Assembly: GCF_026262505.1 (NCBI RefSeq)
Contig: NC_067205.1
Location: 9,052,001-9,116,000, forward strand
Direction of reading: 5' to 3'
Origin: Trichomonas vaginalis G3
Lineage: Eukaryota > Parabasalia > Trichomonadida > Trichomonadidae
Length of the DNA stretch: 64,000 bases
Positions 34,601-45,598 of the stretch are shown here, piece by piece. The notes beneath the pieces were generated by a model. It worked only from the letters and a program-made list of their open reading frames with translations, made no database searches and was not told the DNA's origin. The position numbers and the translations under genes are program-made. Position 1 is the first letter of the stretch, and every line of letters starts with the position of its first letter.

Positions 34601-37600
34601 CTAAAATTAGTTACTTTAGCAATCCTATCAATACCCTTTTACGATTATTGCTACTTTTTCGAAATAAAAGTAAAAACAAATTTATACTAATTTACTTCAA
34701 AATACAAAAGTATTTGACAGCTAAAATTAGTTACTTTAGCAATCCTATCAATACCCTTTTACGATTATTGTTACTTTTTCGAAATAAAAGTAAAAACAAA
34801 TTTATACTAATTTACTTCAAAATACAAAAGTATTTGACAGCTAAAATTAGTTACTTTAGCAATCCTATCAATACCCTTTTACGATTATTGTTACTTTTTC
34901 GAAATAAAAGTAAAAACAAATTTATACTAATTTACTTCAAAATACAAAAGTATTTGACAGCTAAAATTAGTTACTTTAGCAATCCTATCAATACCCTTTT
35001 ACGATTATTGTTACTTTTTCGAAATAAAAGTAAAAACAAATTTATACTAATTTACTTCAAAATACAAAAGTATTTGACAGCTAAAATTAGTTACTTTAGC
35101 AATCCTATCAATACCCTTTTACGATTATTGTTACTTTTTCGAAATAAAAGTAAAAACAAATTTATACTAATTTACTTCAAAATACAAAAGTATTTGACAG
35201 CTAAAATTAGTTACTTTAGCAATCCTATCAATACCCTTTTACGATTATTGTTACTTTTTCGAAATAAAAGTAAAAACAAATTTATACTAATTTACTTCAA
35301 AATACAAAAGTATTTGACAGCTAAAATTAGTTACTTTAGCAATCCTATCAATACCCTTTTACGATTATTGCTACTTTTTCGAAATAAAAGTAAAAACAAA
35401 TTTATACTAATTTACTTCAAAATACAAAAGTATTTGACAGCTAAAATTAGTTACTTTAGCAATCCTATCAATACCCTTTTACGATTATTGTTACTTTTTC
35501 GAAATAAAAGTAAAAACAAATTTATACTAATTTACTTCAAAATACAAAAGTATTTGACAGCTAAAATTAGTTACTTTAGCAATCCTATCAATACCCTTTT
35601 ACGATTATTGTTACTTTTTCGAAATAAAAGTAAAAACAAATTTATACTAATTTACTTCAAAATACAAAAGTATTTGACAGCTAAAATTAGTTACTTTAGC
35701 AATCCTATCAATACCCTTTTACGATTATTGCTACTTTTTCGAAATAAAAGTAAAAACAAATTTATACTAATTTACTTCAAAATACAAAAGTATTTGACAG
35801 CTAAAATTAGTTACTTTAGCAATCCTATCAATACCCTTTTACGATTATTGTTACTTTTTCGAAATAAAAGTAAAAACAAATTTATACTAATTTACTTCAA
35901 AATACAAAAGTATTTGACAGCTAAAATTAGTTACTTTAGCAATCCTATCAATACCCTTTTACGATTATTGCTACTTTTTCGAAATAAAAGTAAAAACAAA
36001 TTTATACTAATTTACTTCAAAATACAAAAGTATTTGACAGCTAAAATTAGTTACTTTAGCAATCCTATCAATACCCTTTTACGATTATTGTTACTTTTTC
36101 GAAATAAAAGTAAAAACAAATTTATACTAATTTACTTCAAAATACAAAAGTATTTGACAGCTAAAATTAGTTACTTTAGCAATCCTATCAATACCCTTTT
36201 ACGATTATTGTTACTTTTTCGAAATAAAAGTAAAAACAAATTTATACTAATTTACTTCAAAATACAAAAGTATTTGACAGCTAAAATTAGTTACTTTAGC
36301 AATCCTATCAATACCCTTTTACGATTATTGCTACTTTTTCGAAATAAAAGTAAAAACAAATTTATACTAATTTACTTCAAAATACAAAAGTATTTGACAG
36401 CTAAAATTAGTTACTTTAGCAATCCTATCAATACCCTTTTACGATTATTGCTACTTTTTCGAAATAAAAGTAAAAACAAATTTATACTAATTTACTTCAA
36501 AATACAAAAGTATTTGACAGCTAAAATTAGTTACTTTAGCAATCCTATCAATACCCTTTTACGATTATTGTTACTTTTTCGAAATAAAAGTAAAAACAAA
36601 TTTATACTAATTTACTTCAAAATACAAAAGTATTTGACAGCTAAAATTAGTTACTTTAGCAATCCTATCAATACCCTTTTACGATTATTGTTACTTTTTC
36701 GAAATAAAAGTAAAAACAAATTTATACTAATTTACTTCAAAATACAAAAGTATTTGACAGCTAAAATTAGTTACTTTAGCAATCCTATCAATACCCTTTT
36801 ACGATTATTGTTACTTTTTCGAAATAAAAGTAAAAACAAATTTATACTAATTTACTTCAAAATACAAAAGTATTTGACAGCTAAAATTAGTTACTTTAGC
36901 AATCCTATCAATACCCTTTTACGATTATTGTTACTTTTTCGAAATAAAAGTAAAAACAAATTTATACTAATTTACTTCAAAATACAAAAGTATTTGACAG
37001 CTAAAATTAGTTACTTTAGCAATCCTATCAATACCCTTTTACGATTATTGTTACTTTTTCGAAATAAAAGTAAAAACAAATTTATACTAATTTACTTCAA
37101 AATACAAAAGTATTTGACAGCTAAAATTAGTTACTTTAGCAATCCTATCAATACCCTTTTACGATTATTGCTACTTTTTCGAAATAAAAGTAAAAACAAA
37201 TTTATACTAATTTACTTCAAAATACAAAAGTATTTGACAGCTAAAATTAGTTACTTTAGCAATCCTATCAATACCCTTTTACGATTATTGCTACTTTTTC
37301 GAAATAAAAGTAAAAACAAATTTATACTAATTTACTTCAAAATACAAAAGTATTTGACAGCTAAAATTAGTTACTTTAGCAATCCTATCAATACCCTTTT
37401 ACGATTATTGTTACTTTTTCGAAATAAAAGTAAAAACAAATTTATACTAATTTACTTCAAAATACAAAAGTATTTGACAGCTAAAATTAGTTACTTTAGC
37501 AATCCTATCAATACCCTTTTACGATTATTGTTACTTTTTCGAAATAAAAGTAAAAACAAATTTATACTAATTTACTTCAAAATACAAAAGTATTTGACAG

Positions 37601-39944
37601 CTAAAATTAGTTACTTTAGCAATCCTATCAATACCCTTTTACGATTATTGTTACTTTTTCGAAATAAAAGTAAAAACAAATTTATACTAATTTACTTCAA
37701 AATACAAAAGTATTTGACAGCTAAAATTAGTTACTTTAGCAATCCTATCAATACCCTTTTACGATTATTGTTACTTTTTCGAAATAAAAGTAAAAACAAA
37801 TTTATACTAATTTACTTCAAAATACAAAAGTATTTGACAGCTAAAATTAGTTACTTTAGCAATCCTATCAATACCCTTTTACGATTATTGTTACTTTTTC
37901 GAAATAAAAGTAAAAACAAATTTATACTAATTTACTTCAAAATACAAAAGTATTTGACAGCTAAAATTAGTTACTTTAGCAATCCTATCAATACCCTTTT
38001 ACGATTATTGTTACTTTTTCGAAATAAAAGTAAAAACAAATTTATACTAATTTACTTCAAAATACAAAAGTATTTGACAGCTAAAATTAGTTACTTTAGC
38101 AATCCTATCAATACCCTTTTACGATTATTTACTTTTTCGAAATAAAAGTAAAAACAAATTTATACTAATTTACTTCAAAATACAAAAGTATTTGACAGCT
38201 AAAATTAGTTACTTTAGCAATCCTATCAATACCCTTTTACGATTATTGTTACTTTTTCGAAATAAAAGTAAAAACAAATTTATACTAATTTACTTCAAAT
38301 ACAAAAGTATTTGACAGCTAAAATTAGTTACTTTAGCAATCCTATCAATACCCTTTTACGATTATTGTTACTTTTTCGAAATAAAAGTAAAAACAAATTT
38401 ATACTAATTTACTTCAAATACAAAAGTATTTGACAGCTCTAAAATTAGTTACTTTAGCAATCCTCAATACCCTTTTACGATTATTGTTACTTTTCGAAAT
38501 AAAAGTAAAAACAAATTTATACTAATTTACTTCAAAATACAAAAGTATTTGACAGCTAAAATTAGTTACTTTAGCAATCCTATCAATACCCTTTTACGAT
38601 TATTGACTACTTTTTCGAAATAAAAGTAAAAAACAAATTTATACTAATTTACTTCAAAATACAAAAGTATTTGACAGCTAAAATTAGTTACTTTAGCAAT
38701 CCTATCAATACCCTTTTACGATTATTGCTTACTTTTTCGAAATAAAAGTAAAAACAAATTTATACTAATTTACTTCAAAATACAAAAGTATTTGACAGCT
38801 AAAATTAGTTACTTTAGCAATCCTATCAATACCCTTTTACGATTATTGTTACTTTTTCGAAATAAAAGTAAAAACAAATTTATACTAATTTTACTTCAAA
38901 ATACAAAAGTATTTGACAGCTAAAATTAGTTACTTTAGCAATCCTATCAATACCTTTTACGATTATTGTTACTTTTTTCGAAATAAAAGTAAAAACAAAT
39001 TTATACTAATTTACTTCAAAATACAAAAGTATTTGACAGCTAAAATTAGTTACTTTAGCAATCCTATCAATACCCTTTTACGATTATTGTTACTTTTTCG
39101 AAATAAAAGTAAAAACAAATTTATACTAATTTACTTCAAAATACAAAAGTATTTGACAGCTAAAATTAGTTACTTTAGCAATCCTATCAATACCCTTTTA
39201 CGATTATTGTTACTTTTCACGAATAAAGTAAAAACAAATTTATACTAATTTACTTCAAAATACAAAAGTATTTGACAGCTAAAATTAGTTACTTTAGCAA
39301 TCCTATCAATACCCTTTTACGATTATTGTACTTTTTCGAAATAAAAGTAAAAACAAATTATACTAATTTACTTCAAAATACAAAAGTATTTGACAGCTAA
39401 AATTAGTTACTTTAGCAATCCTATCAATACCCTTTTACGATTATTGTTACTTTTTCGAAATAAAAGTAAAAACAAATTTATACTAATTTACTTCAAAATA
39501 CAAAAGTATTTGACAGCTAAAATTAGTTACTTTAGCAATCCTATCAATACCCTTTTACGATTATTGTTACTTTTCGAAATATAAAGTAAAAAACAAATTT
39601 ATACTAATTTACTTCAAAATACAAAAGTATTTGACAGCTAAAATTAGTTACTTTAGCAATCCTATCAATACCCTTTTACGATTATTGCTTTTTCGAAATA
39701 AAAGTAAAAACAATTTATACTAATTTACTTCAAAATACAAAAGTATTTGACAGCTAAAATTAGTTACTTTAGCAATCCTATCAATACCCTTTTACGATTT
39801 TGCTACTTTTTCGAAATAAAAGTAAAAACAAATTTATACTAATTTACTTCAAAATACAAAATATTTGACAGCTAAAATTAGTTACTTTAGCAATCCTATC
39901 AATACCCTTTTACGATTATTGCTACTTTTCGAAATATAAATAAA
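28608..39944. repeat. 120-bp tandem repeat array 3, about 94 units
   Basis: The same 120-bp unit as array 1. A GCAA(T/G)CCTATC variant occurs only in the first two dozen units (29229, 29949, 30189, 30309, 31387). The T/C variant is scattered through the array. From about 38130 to the right edge the units carry more small length changes, and the last unit is cut at about 39944, where host sequence begins. One frame stays open for up to 2,023 codons purely because the unit is a multiple of three with no stop; no coding evidence otherwise. Confidence 0.95.
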
Positions 39945-41060
39945 TTTTATTATCAAAAACTTTTTTTTCTTAGTAAAAATAAACGAAATTTTTTACCTTA
40001 TGAACTTTTGATGGAAATATGCAAATTTAAAATAATAAAGAAAGCCGCGAGCGAAGCGATCGGCTTAGTTCGAAGATTTTGATTCAAATCTTTGCTGATC
40101 TGTAATTCGCGGAAGCCGCGAGCGAATCGAGCGGCTTAGGTCTAAGATTTTGATTCAAATCTTTGCTTATATTCCTTAAATTCTTTATGAAACTCGCAAC
40201 AGTTCCATAAAAAATTTTAAATTCTCAACTGTCGAAATTACCGATCGGTAATCACACCCCTCACGGGTGTGTCACTTTTTACAGGCGTGTCGCTTTTAGC
40301 TAAAATTACCCCTACTCGAACTTTTTTGGATTCATACTCATAAAGATAAGTGAAAATAATGATGATTTTATTAATAATTGAATTAAGTACCTTATGAATT
40401 GAATGTAGATATATAAAAGTTAAAGTTCCTTGTTGTCAAATAAACAAATGTTATTTCGCAATTAAATTTTTTGTTTATTGATTGAATAATCTGAAACAAA
40501 AACAGTTTATTCAGAAAATCGGAAAGTTGATTATTAGACTATATTGTACTGGTCATTTAATATTAGATTTTGGAATTTTTGTTCAACTATGATAATTTCA
40601 ATGCTCCTTTACAAATATTTTATATGACACTTTTATTTTGAGACTGAATTTCATAAAAACCAATTTTGGTAGAGCTTTTTTTCTTCTTTCCTGATCTATT
40701 ATGCATATGTTGATACAAATTCATTTGTAATTCATATTTTTTACAAAGGAAATTTCGGAAATTAGTTTAAGCTATATTTTTTTGTAAGTAATCGTATTAG
40801 TTATCAAAATTACATCATTATCATAGATTTAATTTTTCCAAATTTTTCTTAAAATTCAAAGTAATTATCTAGAATTTTCAATTTATTTTTTCTTTTTCGA
40901 AATTTTTTTGGAAATTCTTTCTGGAATAGGAGTGAGTGAAATGCATTATACAAGATGTCAATGAGTGTGAAAAGTTGTTTTTAGAAAAAGAAAAAATTAT
41001 AAAATAATATCTGAGAATTTTTAATACACACAAAGATTTATACGATGCAATGAAACAAGA
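39945..41060. other. AT-rich intergenic DNA beside the array, with hairpin repeats
   Basis: No gene seen. It holds two copies of a roughly 71-bp unit (40042-40110 and 40113-40173), each starting with a GC-rich hairpin AAGCCGCGAGCGAA...GGCTTA followed by AAGATTTTGATTCAAATCTT, itself an inverted repeat. Further right are a perfect 16-bp palindrome ATTACCGATCGGTAAT (40237-40252) and a CACACCC/GGGTGTG hairpin (40253-40271). The remainder is plain AT-rich sequence. Confidence 0.6.
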
Positions 41061-42023
41061 CTACTCTTCTTCTTCGTCAGTTTTTGAGAAAGTCTTGAAT
41101 CTCTGTATAACTTTCAATGAAGCTGAAGGTGTTCTCTTAATGATAGTGTAATCAAAGGATCCGATGGTATGTCGTAGTTCTTGAAGCTCAATTTCGTCAA
41201 ATAAAGTTGGGAAGTCGATAATATAAGCATTTCCAGATTCAGTAAGTTCAACAGAGCCACAGTGAGGTAAACTTCTGAATAATGCTTTATCATCAACTCC
41301 TTCTGGTAAATTTGTAACTAAAAATCGAATTGGTCCTTTTTTATGTTTCGTTTTTTCTTTCTGGTTTGTTCCGTCTAAATATGGCTTAAGACGAGCTACG
41401 GCCATTTCAACGGACTCTTCAATTGGTGAATAAAATCTTTTGCCTGTAAAATAGGATTCTGGGATTGTATTTACTTGTAAATAGAAGTTCTGTAAGCTTA
41501 GCGTTGAAACAACAAATAACTTTTTGTTTTCGTCTTGAATTTCATTTGAATGAATTTCGTAGATGCAATTTGACGTTGGTAATAGGGTATGGAGTTGCTC
41601 TGAAGTAATATCTTTCGAAACATAGCCTAATAACATCAAGTCTTTCCCGTATCTTTGTTTGACCAAATCATTGATGGAAATTTCGATATTTTCTTCGATA
41701 TATCCGAATATAATCATATCAGAGTTAAATAATTCAATAGGCAAACTCATGAGTTCGTTATCAGGTTTATGTTTCGAATCTTCAAATTTGGCAACAAATG
41801 CATGGTGTTGATCATTATTCAATGTACCAAGCCTTGGATCGATTTCAACAGAAATACAATGAGGTAAATGAGATTTGATTTGATCAGGAGTGACTTCAGG
41901 TTTCAAATCAATAATTATAACACCATTATGATGATTAGTGTGTTTCTGAAATGGTGTCATGATTTTGATACCTCTATTTAATTTGATGTTCTGCGATTTC
42001 GATGTGGCAGTTTTAGATGACAT
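41061..42023 (-). CDS. Putative protein with three RRM-like repeats
   Basis: 320 residues from the ATG at 42023 (the frame is open 3 bp further to a TTG). Three segments look alike and resemble the start of RNA-recognition motifs: GVIIIDLKPEVTPDQIKSHL (about residues 35-54), LMLLGYVSKDITSEQLHTLL (about 130-150) and IRFLVTNLPEGVDDKALFRS (about 233-252), each followed by an SVE/YEI strand. The canonical aromatic RNP1 residues are not obvious, so these may be degenerate RRMs or a similar ferredoxin-like fold. The C-terminus is acidic (DEEEE). A possible Inr-like TCATT lies about 42 nt upstream. No symbol assigned; RNA binding is inference. Confidence 0.7.
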   Translation of the reverse strand: MSSKTATSKSQNIKLNRGIKIMTPFQKHTNHHNGVIIIDLKPEVTPDQIKSHLPHCISVEIDPRLGTLNNDQHHAFVAKFEDSKHKPDNELMSLPIELFNSDMIIFGYIEENIEISINDLVKQRYGKDLMLLGYVSKDITSEQLHTLLPTSNCIYEIHSNEIQDENKKLFVVSTLSLQNFYLQVNTIPESYFTGKRFYSPIEESVEMAVARLKPYLDGTNQKEKTKHKKGPIRFLVTNLPEGVDDKALFRSLPHCGSVELTESGNAYIIDFPTLFDEIELQELRHTIGSFDYTIIKRTPSASLKVIQRFKTFSKTDEEEE

Positions 42024-42108
42024 CAAATTTTGTGGCTAATTTTTTTTTCGCCAAAATTTTTAGAATGAATTTTTATCATGGAAATATGTTAAAGAATGTA
42101 ATCGTCAA

Positions 42109-42181
42109 GGTTTCGTAGCTCAGTAGGTAGAGCGTAGTGCTGATAACGCTAAGGTCTTGGGTTCGAGCCCCAGCGGAACCA
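42109..42181 (+). tRNA. tRNA-Ile (anticodon GAT)
   Basis: A complete 73-nt cloverleaf: acceptor GGTTTCG/CGGAACC with one T-G pair and discriminator A; D-arm GCTC/GAGC; anticodon stem TAGTG/CGCTA with loop CTGATAA, giving anticodon GAT; T-arm TTGGG/CCCAG with TTCGAGC. The internal A box (TAGCTCAGTAGG) and B box (GGTTCGAGCCC) fit RNA polymerase III, and six T (42182-42187) follow as terminator. No intron and no encoded CCA. The body resembles eukaryotic nuclear tRNA-Ile, which usually has AAT in the anticodon. Confidence 0.95.
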
Positions 42182-42187
42182 TTTTTT
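42182..42187 (+). terminator. RNA polymerase III terminator of tRNA-Ile
   Basis: Six T directly after the discriminator base. Confidence 0.8.
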
Positions 42188-42428
42188 ATTTTTCAAAATC
42201 ATAAATTGTTGTTTTTTGGTGAGAATAACTTTTTTCCAAGTTTATTCCAATCCTGATATCCTAACCTAAATGGATCTCTAATGATTTAAAAAGAGAAATG
42301 TTAAAATCGTTTGTAACTTCGGTGAAAATTCTCGGTCAAATCACGATAATTTCTTTTCAATTTTTATTGAAAAAATAGCTTTGAAAACACATTCAATTTT
42401 CTGTCGGTAAAGATTGCAATAAACGAAA

Positions 42429-42433
42429 TCATT
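42429..42433 (+). promoter_or_regulatory. Putative Inr (TCATT) of the 42441 gene
   Basis: TCATT, with its A 10 nt upstream of the ATG, fits the Trichomonas initiator consensus TCA(+1)-pyrimidine-A/T at the usual distance. Confidence 0.55.
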
Positions 42434-42440
42434 ATTATCA

Positions 42441-42995
42441 ATGATTCCAATGCTATTCACCTATACAGGTCTTGCAATGGCCTCATCACGCCCCGCGTTA
42501 TCGAGTTCGATAAATATAGGAGGAAAAAAGATTCAGAGTGATAACGAAAATTCGACGTCTGGAATGCCACCACCGCCTCCAAGCGGCAATAACACATCAG
42601 GAATGCCACCATTTGGAGGTCCTGGAGGAAATTCTAGCTCAGGAATGCCTCCAGGAGGACCAGGCGGCAACAATACTGGAATGGGACCAGGCAGTGGAGG
42701 AATGGGTCCTGGAAGTGGATGAATGGGCCCTGGAAGCGGAAGCAGTGGTTCTGGAAGCGGTGGTATGGGCCCAAGTGGTGGATACGGCGCCAATCAGACA
42801 ACAAACACTGATAACACATCATCCGGATCTAGCTCAAAGTCTTCTTCGAGTTCAAACTCTCTCAAGCTAGGTCTTTCGATTGGTATCCCGCTATTTGTAG
42901 CAATTGTAATTGGTGCAGTAATCATAGCAGTTGTAATTACATGCAAGAGAAACGGATACAATCCTAGCAAAGATATCACCGTAATGGATCCATAA
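42441..42995 (+). pseudogene. Gly/Pro/Ser-rich single-pass membrane protein with in-frame TGA
   Basis: The frame encodes an ectodomain of repeats such as SGMPPGGPGGNN and GMGPGSG, a Ser-rich stalk, a hydrophobic span (LGLSIGIPLFVAIVIGAVIIA) and a short tail CKRNGYNPSKDITVMDP. This stalk, span and short Asn/Pro/Tyr tail is the usual C-terminus of Trichomonas surface proteins such as the BspA-like family. The frame is continuous except for one TGA at 42720-42722, at a position where the neighbouring repeats have GGA, so a single substitution or sequencing error explains it; read-through is also possible. The Inr before the ATG suggests it is transcribed. The first residues are only weakly signal-peptide-like. 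Function unknown; surface glycoprotein or mucin-like is inference. Confidence 0.65.
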
Positions 42996-43225
42996 TAAGG
43001 GTTTCCATTAAGTAAATTGACAATTATACTCATTTCAATAACTATTTTATTCTTTAATTCATATATTTTCTTAAAATTATTTTGATGAAATTTTATTTTA
43101 TATAAGTTTTGATGTCTGTAAACCTTCCAAAAGACATAACAAGAAGTCCATTATTTAAAATTCGGTTCGTATTAGTAAAAAAGAAGTTTTGATTATTAAG
43201 TATTAGGCATTCAAAAAAAAGACAT

Positions 43226-43564
43226 TTACTCATCCTTCTGCTTGATCATCTTAAGGATTTCGGACTCACCAGCATCAATGATGGAGATGACTGAGGAGCG
43301 GAAATACTTACCACAAGCTGTGCCAAGATCAACATTGTCGCCATCGAATGGGAGGATATCGCAACCAGAGAGCATAGCGTAGTACTCAATAAGGGAACGG
43401 TGAGCTGGGGCAACGTTTGATGCGAAGATAACAAGCTTGGCCTCGCCATTGCGGAGAGACTTAAGTGTCTGAGAAATGCCGAGGGAGTACTTGCCGGACT
43501 TTGTGACAAGAGAGAGGGAGTTGATGATTGATTCGCGTGCGCGGCTTAATTTCTTACGGCCCAT
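43226..43564 (-). CDS. RPL30: 60S ribosomal protein eL30
   Basis: 112 residues. The family signature is clear: LVTKSGKYSLGISQTLKS, KLVIFASNVAPAHRSLIEYY and DLGTACGKYFR all match eL30 (L7Ae fold, kink-turn RNA binder in the large subunit). The start is taken at ATG 43564 (MGRKKLSRARES), which gives the normal length; the frame is open further upstream but that part has no eL30 similarity. Codon use is much richer in G and C than in neighbouring genes, as expected for a highly expressed gene. Confidence 0.95.
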   Translation of the reverse strand: MGRKKLSRARESIINSLSLVTKSGKYSLGISQTLKSLRNGEAKLVIFASNVAPAHRSLIEYYAMLSGCDILPFDGDNVDLGTACGKYFRSSVISIIDAGESEILKMIKQKDE

Positions 43565-43954
43565 GTTGCAAAAGGTCGAACTACGATTATTTTCTTCTGA
43601 AAATCCTGGAGCGACCAAATCTTGGCACTTGCAAAAGCTTCTCAGGACTTATCAAATATAGAATATGCACTGCATTTAAAGACGATTTTACGTATAAAGT
43701 ATAAGCATTCGTAGAGATAATTTTTTCATCAAATTCAAAAATTGGTCATATTTAGTTCTTCTCTCAATATAATAGAAATATGGCTATAAAAGATAGAATT
43801 CTTCTGAAAATGGCCTGCCATGCTGCTTTATGGTGCTTGATATTTTTAAAGAAGTTTAAGATATCAATTGAAGCTAAACCAATATAACACATAATATATA
43901 CAATTTAATTCTTAAATATATTTCATTAATATACTAGCATACATAATATTTTAT

Positions 43955-45169
43955 TTACCACAAAAGATAATCTATATACAATCTAACATCCATGCTATTA
44001 GGACCACAAATATAAAGTCTATTATTTGTTCTGAAGATATCGTCTCTATTTCTAGGACAATATGTGTGCCAAAGTGAAGCAGATTGAGAAACATTAACAT
44101 TGATACAGAGAAAATCAATTGAATTAACAAATCCACCTTTGTTTCCATGCATTGCCATTGCCCACCATCCATATCTTGATCCAAATGTATGAATGACGTG
44201 TTTGGATGAAACTAATTTGCGAAGACCGCAAACAAATGTATTATCATCGGTAACTTTATAATCTTCTGCAACATTATTGGAAATTATAGAACTTTGAGAG
44301 TTTGTTACCATTAATATTTTTTCTGTTGCTCCGCATCGGCCAATGTAGCGTTGAAAGCCACCAGGTGTAAGTACTGAGTAATCCTCAAATTTCTTGGCTT
44401 CAACACCATAATCAGTAAACTGATTTATGCAATTTAATAATGTTTTTTCCTCTGAACCGAATAAATAATTGCCAAGGAAGTAAGCAGCATGAAAACCGAA
44501 ATTATTTCTAAGGTAAGGAGCTACTACTTCGTGTGTATACATCACTTGAGGCCAAGTTATATTTTTAATTATTAATTGTGGATGTGCATTACTAATATTG
44601 GCGCAGCCGAATCTGTAATCTGTATCTAATTCAAAACCATTGATAATATCGGTGCTATTCTGCAAATCTTGGATTGATTTTGGTAAATCAAAAGGGAAAA
44701 GATCTTTTCTAACGTAAACTAATCTATCTGTTGCCATTGCAATCGATAATCCCTGATATAACATTGACATTCTATCTTCTCTTTCGTATTTTTCCGTAAA
44801 TAATAATACGCTTCCTTTTGTTTTTCCTGATTTAACCAATTCTTCGTACTTTTTTATTGAATTATATGCTCTGGTTATTTCATAACATGATACTTCGCTT
44901 GAAGAATTCGTACAATTAATATAACCAGCAGACCATGTTGGTAATTTCATATATTTCTCAGCTTTACTGACTAAATCAATAGAAACATTACGTTTTATTA
45001 TTGGAAATGTCATATCAAAAGTGATTTCAACATCTTCATCTTCTTGATTTTCTTTTTTATAAACAAATGAGTGAGAAATTATTTGTCTTCCACCAATAAT
45101 GTTCTGTAATACAGCAAGAGCAAGGAGTGTTATTGCGAGAGAAAGCTTTAAAACTACGCTTGCTTGCAT
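43955..45169 (-). CDS. Putative type II membrane glycosyltransferase (fucosyltransferase-like)
   Basis: 404 residues. Residues 7-27 form one hydrophobic span after a short cytoplasmic start, so a type II Golgi topology is likely. The luminal part has many NxS/T sites (for example NCTNSS, NISN, NVSQ) and conserved-looking Cys. A C-terminal block, HVIHTFGSRYGWWAMAMHG, resembles the last conserved motif of plant xyloglucan-type fucosyltransferases (GT37) and related enzymes; the middle segment LYQGLSIAMATDRLVYV fits the first. Assignment to this superfamily is by eye and tentative. It would add sugars to secreted glycoconjugates. Preceded by 390 bp of AT-rich spacer with no gene seen. Confidence 0.55.
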   Translation of the reverse strand: MQASVVLKLSLAITLLALAVLQNIIGGRQIISHSFVYKKENQEDEDVEITFDMTFPIIKRNVSIDLVSKAEKYMKLPTWSAGYINCTNSSSEVSCYEITRAYNSIKKYEELVKSGKTKGSVLLFTEKYEREDRMSMLYQGLSIAMATDRLVYVRKDLFPFDLPKSIQDLQNSTDIINGFELDTDYRFGCANISNAHPQLIIKNITWPQVMYTHEVVAPYLRNNFGFHAAYFLGNYLFGSEEKTLLNCINQFTDYGVEAKKFEDYSVLTPGGFQRYIGRCGATEKILMVTNSQSSIISNNVAEDYKVTDDNTFVCGLRKLVSSKHVIHTFGSRYGWWAMAMHGNKGGFVNSIDFLCINVNVSQSASLWHTYCPRNRDDIFRTNNRLYICGPNSMDVRLYIDYLLW

Positions 45170-45598
45170 TGACGATTATTTTCGAATCAAATTTTATTCA
45201 GCTCCATTGCGATTGATTTAGTTCAAAATCAACTAAGTATAGTGATCATTATCTGAATTTAGAGTTGTTGCTTCACTGAACCCAATGTATAATGCATTTC
45301 ATCCGATAATGGAGGAAAGATATATCCAAATATGAGTGATTGACTTAAATCATCTCTATCACTGGCAAAACACGTCAAAATACTGCTAAATAGGAATGAT
45401 TATCTCCTTATACTCATTGAAATCGGATTAGCAAATTTTAAAAATATGTTTTAAAGGGACCATTTGTAAGAGACATATAGCATGCACACAAAGTACACTC
45501 TATTTTCAATTCCAAATTCCGAAATTGTAAGATTACCCGAGGAGCGAAAAAAACGGAGGACGATAATAACTGTCGCTTGACGTTAATTCAAGAAGATA
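45170..45598. other. Intergenic region without gene
   Basis: Divergent spacer between the glycosyltransferase-like gene (minus) and the Ser-rich gene (plus). AT-rich; nothing beyond possible promoters was seen. Confidence 0.5.

Noticed and set aside
28654-38145. ORFs of 813 and 2,023 residues in array 3
   Set aside because: Same cause as in array 1; satellite DNA, not a giant protein.
8925-39944. CRISPR-like array
   Set aside because: Units are contiguous with no unique spacers, 120 bp long, in a eukaryotic genome and with no cas genes.
42533-42822. Pro/Leu-rich minus-strand ORFs opposite the surface-protein gene
   Set aside because: Low-complexity mirror of the Gly/Pro repeat coding strand.
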